Positions 20,948-21,087 of a stretch of 21,087 nt of DNA are shown piece by piece; within the stretch, counting starts at the first letter, position 1, and every line of letters begins with the position of its first letter. The notes under the pieces are model-generated. The model saw only the letters and a list, made by a program, of their open reading frames with translations. It searched no databases and had not been told where the DNA came from. This stretch comes from Saprolegnia diclina VS20 (lineage: Eukaryota; Oomycota; Saprolegniomycetes; Saprolegniales; Saprolegniaceae): assembly GCF_000281045.1 (NCBI RefSeq), contig NW_008246112.1, positions 284,366 through 305,452 on the forward strand, in the 5' to 3' direction. The translations under genes and the position numbers were made by a program.

Positions 20948-21087
20948 ATGCGGTCGGCGCAAAACAGTATCATCTCCGAGTACAAGGTGGCGGCCACGCC
21001 CCGTGACGGCTACGAGGCCGGCGAGGACGACAGCGAGAAGCAAGCGCTCGAGTTTGCCGTCATCACGAGCGGCCTCGAACACCCGCA
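20948..21087 (+). CDS. Start of a gene truncated by the window edge
   Basis: An open frame begins at the ATG in CGGAAGATGCGG and continues without a stop to the last base, giving 46 complete codons. The reading (MRSAQNSIISEYKVAATP, then an acidic stretch with EAGEDDSEK, then ALEFAVITSGLEHP) has the GC-rich third positions typical of real exons here. It is too short to assign to a family. No signal peptide is seen. If genuine, it continues the alternating-strand pattern, being head to head with the membrane-protein gene at 17275-18084 across a long spacer. Confidence 0.55.
   Translation, partial: MRSAQNSIISEYKVAATPRDGYEAGEDDSEKQALEFAVITSGLEHP

Noticed and set aside
1-21087. CRISPR arrays, tRNA or rRNA genes, and capsid- or reverse-transcriptase-bearing elements
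   Set aside because: No regular spacer array, cloverleaf with A and B boxes, rRNA core or element-type polyprotein motif was seen when reading both strands.

Overview
This window reads as nuclear DNA of an oomycete, most likely a Saprolegniales water mould. The coding exons are GC-rich and the proteins are clearly eukaryotic (EF-hand/WD40 fusion, C1q-like jelly roll, multi-exon photolyase-like gene). The genes are cut by very short GT-AG introns: I place 39 of them, 39 to 86 nt long, and 35 end in TAG. The taxon is inferred from gene structure and protein style; no rRNA or organellar marker is present.

Layout. Bases 1-2714 hold no confident gene, only a doubtful Tudor-like relic (about 462-1290) and a direct repeat of about 128 bp with nested hairpins (1771-2094). 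The dense core, 2715-16205, has six genes on strictly alternating strands: a class II photolyase-like gene (-), a DUF3228 gene (+), an EF-hand/WD40 gene (-), a DUF455 ferritin-like gene (+), a coiled-coil/C1q-like gene (-) and an NRAMP/MntH-like metal transporter (+). Head-to-head pairs share spacers of 358, 335 and 674 bp. Tail-to-tail pairs are only 20 and 46 bp apart. After the transporter come a doubtful small membrane protein (-, 17275-18084), nearly 2.9 kb without a recognisable gene, and the first codons of a gene running off the right edge (+, 20948 onward).

How the genes relate. They do not form a pathway; the closeness looks like ordinary compact-genome packing with shared promoters. 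Two loose themes exist. The EF-hand/WD40 protein resembles WDR49/WDY-type proteins, often linked to flagella, and the coiled-coil protein could fit a cytoskeletal role. The DUF455 protein (two EXXH motifs) and the NRAMP carrier both concern metals. Both themes are inference.

The most notable points are a photolyase-like protein with a long disordered basic N-terminus and no recognisable class II C-terminal motif; an intronless, bacterial-looking NRAMP gene among intron-rich neighbours; a one-base reading-frame break in the WD40 gene; and a duplicated hairpin-bearing repeat. I found no clearly new multi-gene system. Exon joins were worked out by hand from reading frame, splice signals and family similarity, without transcript data.
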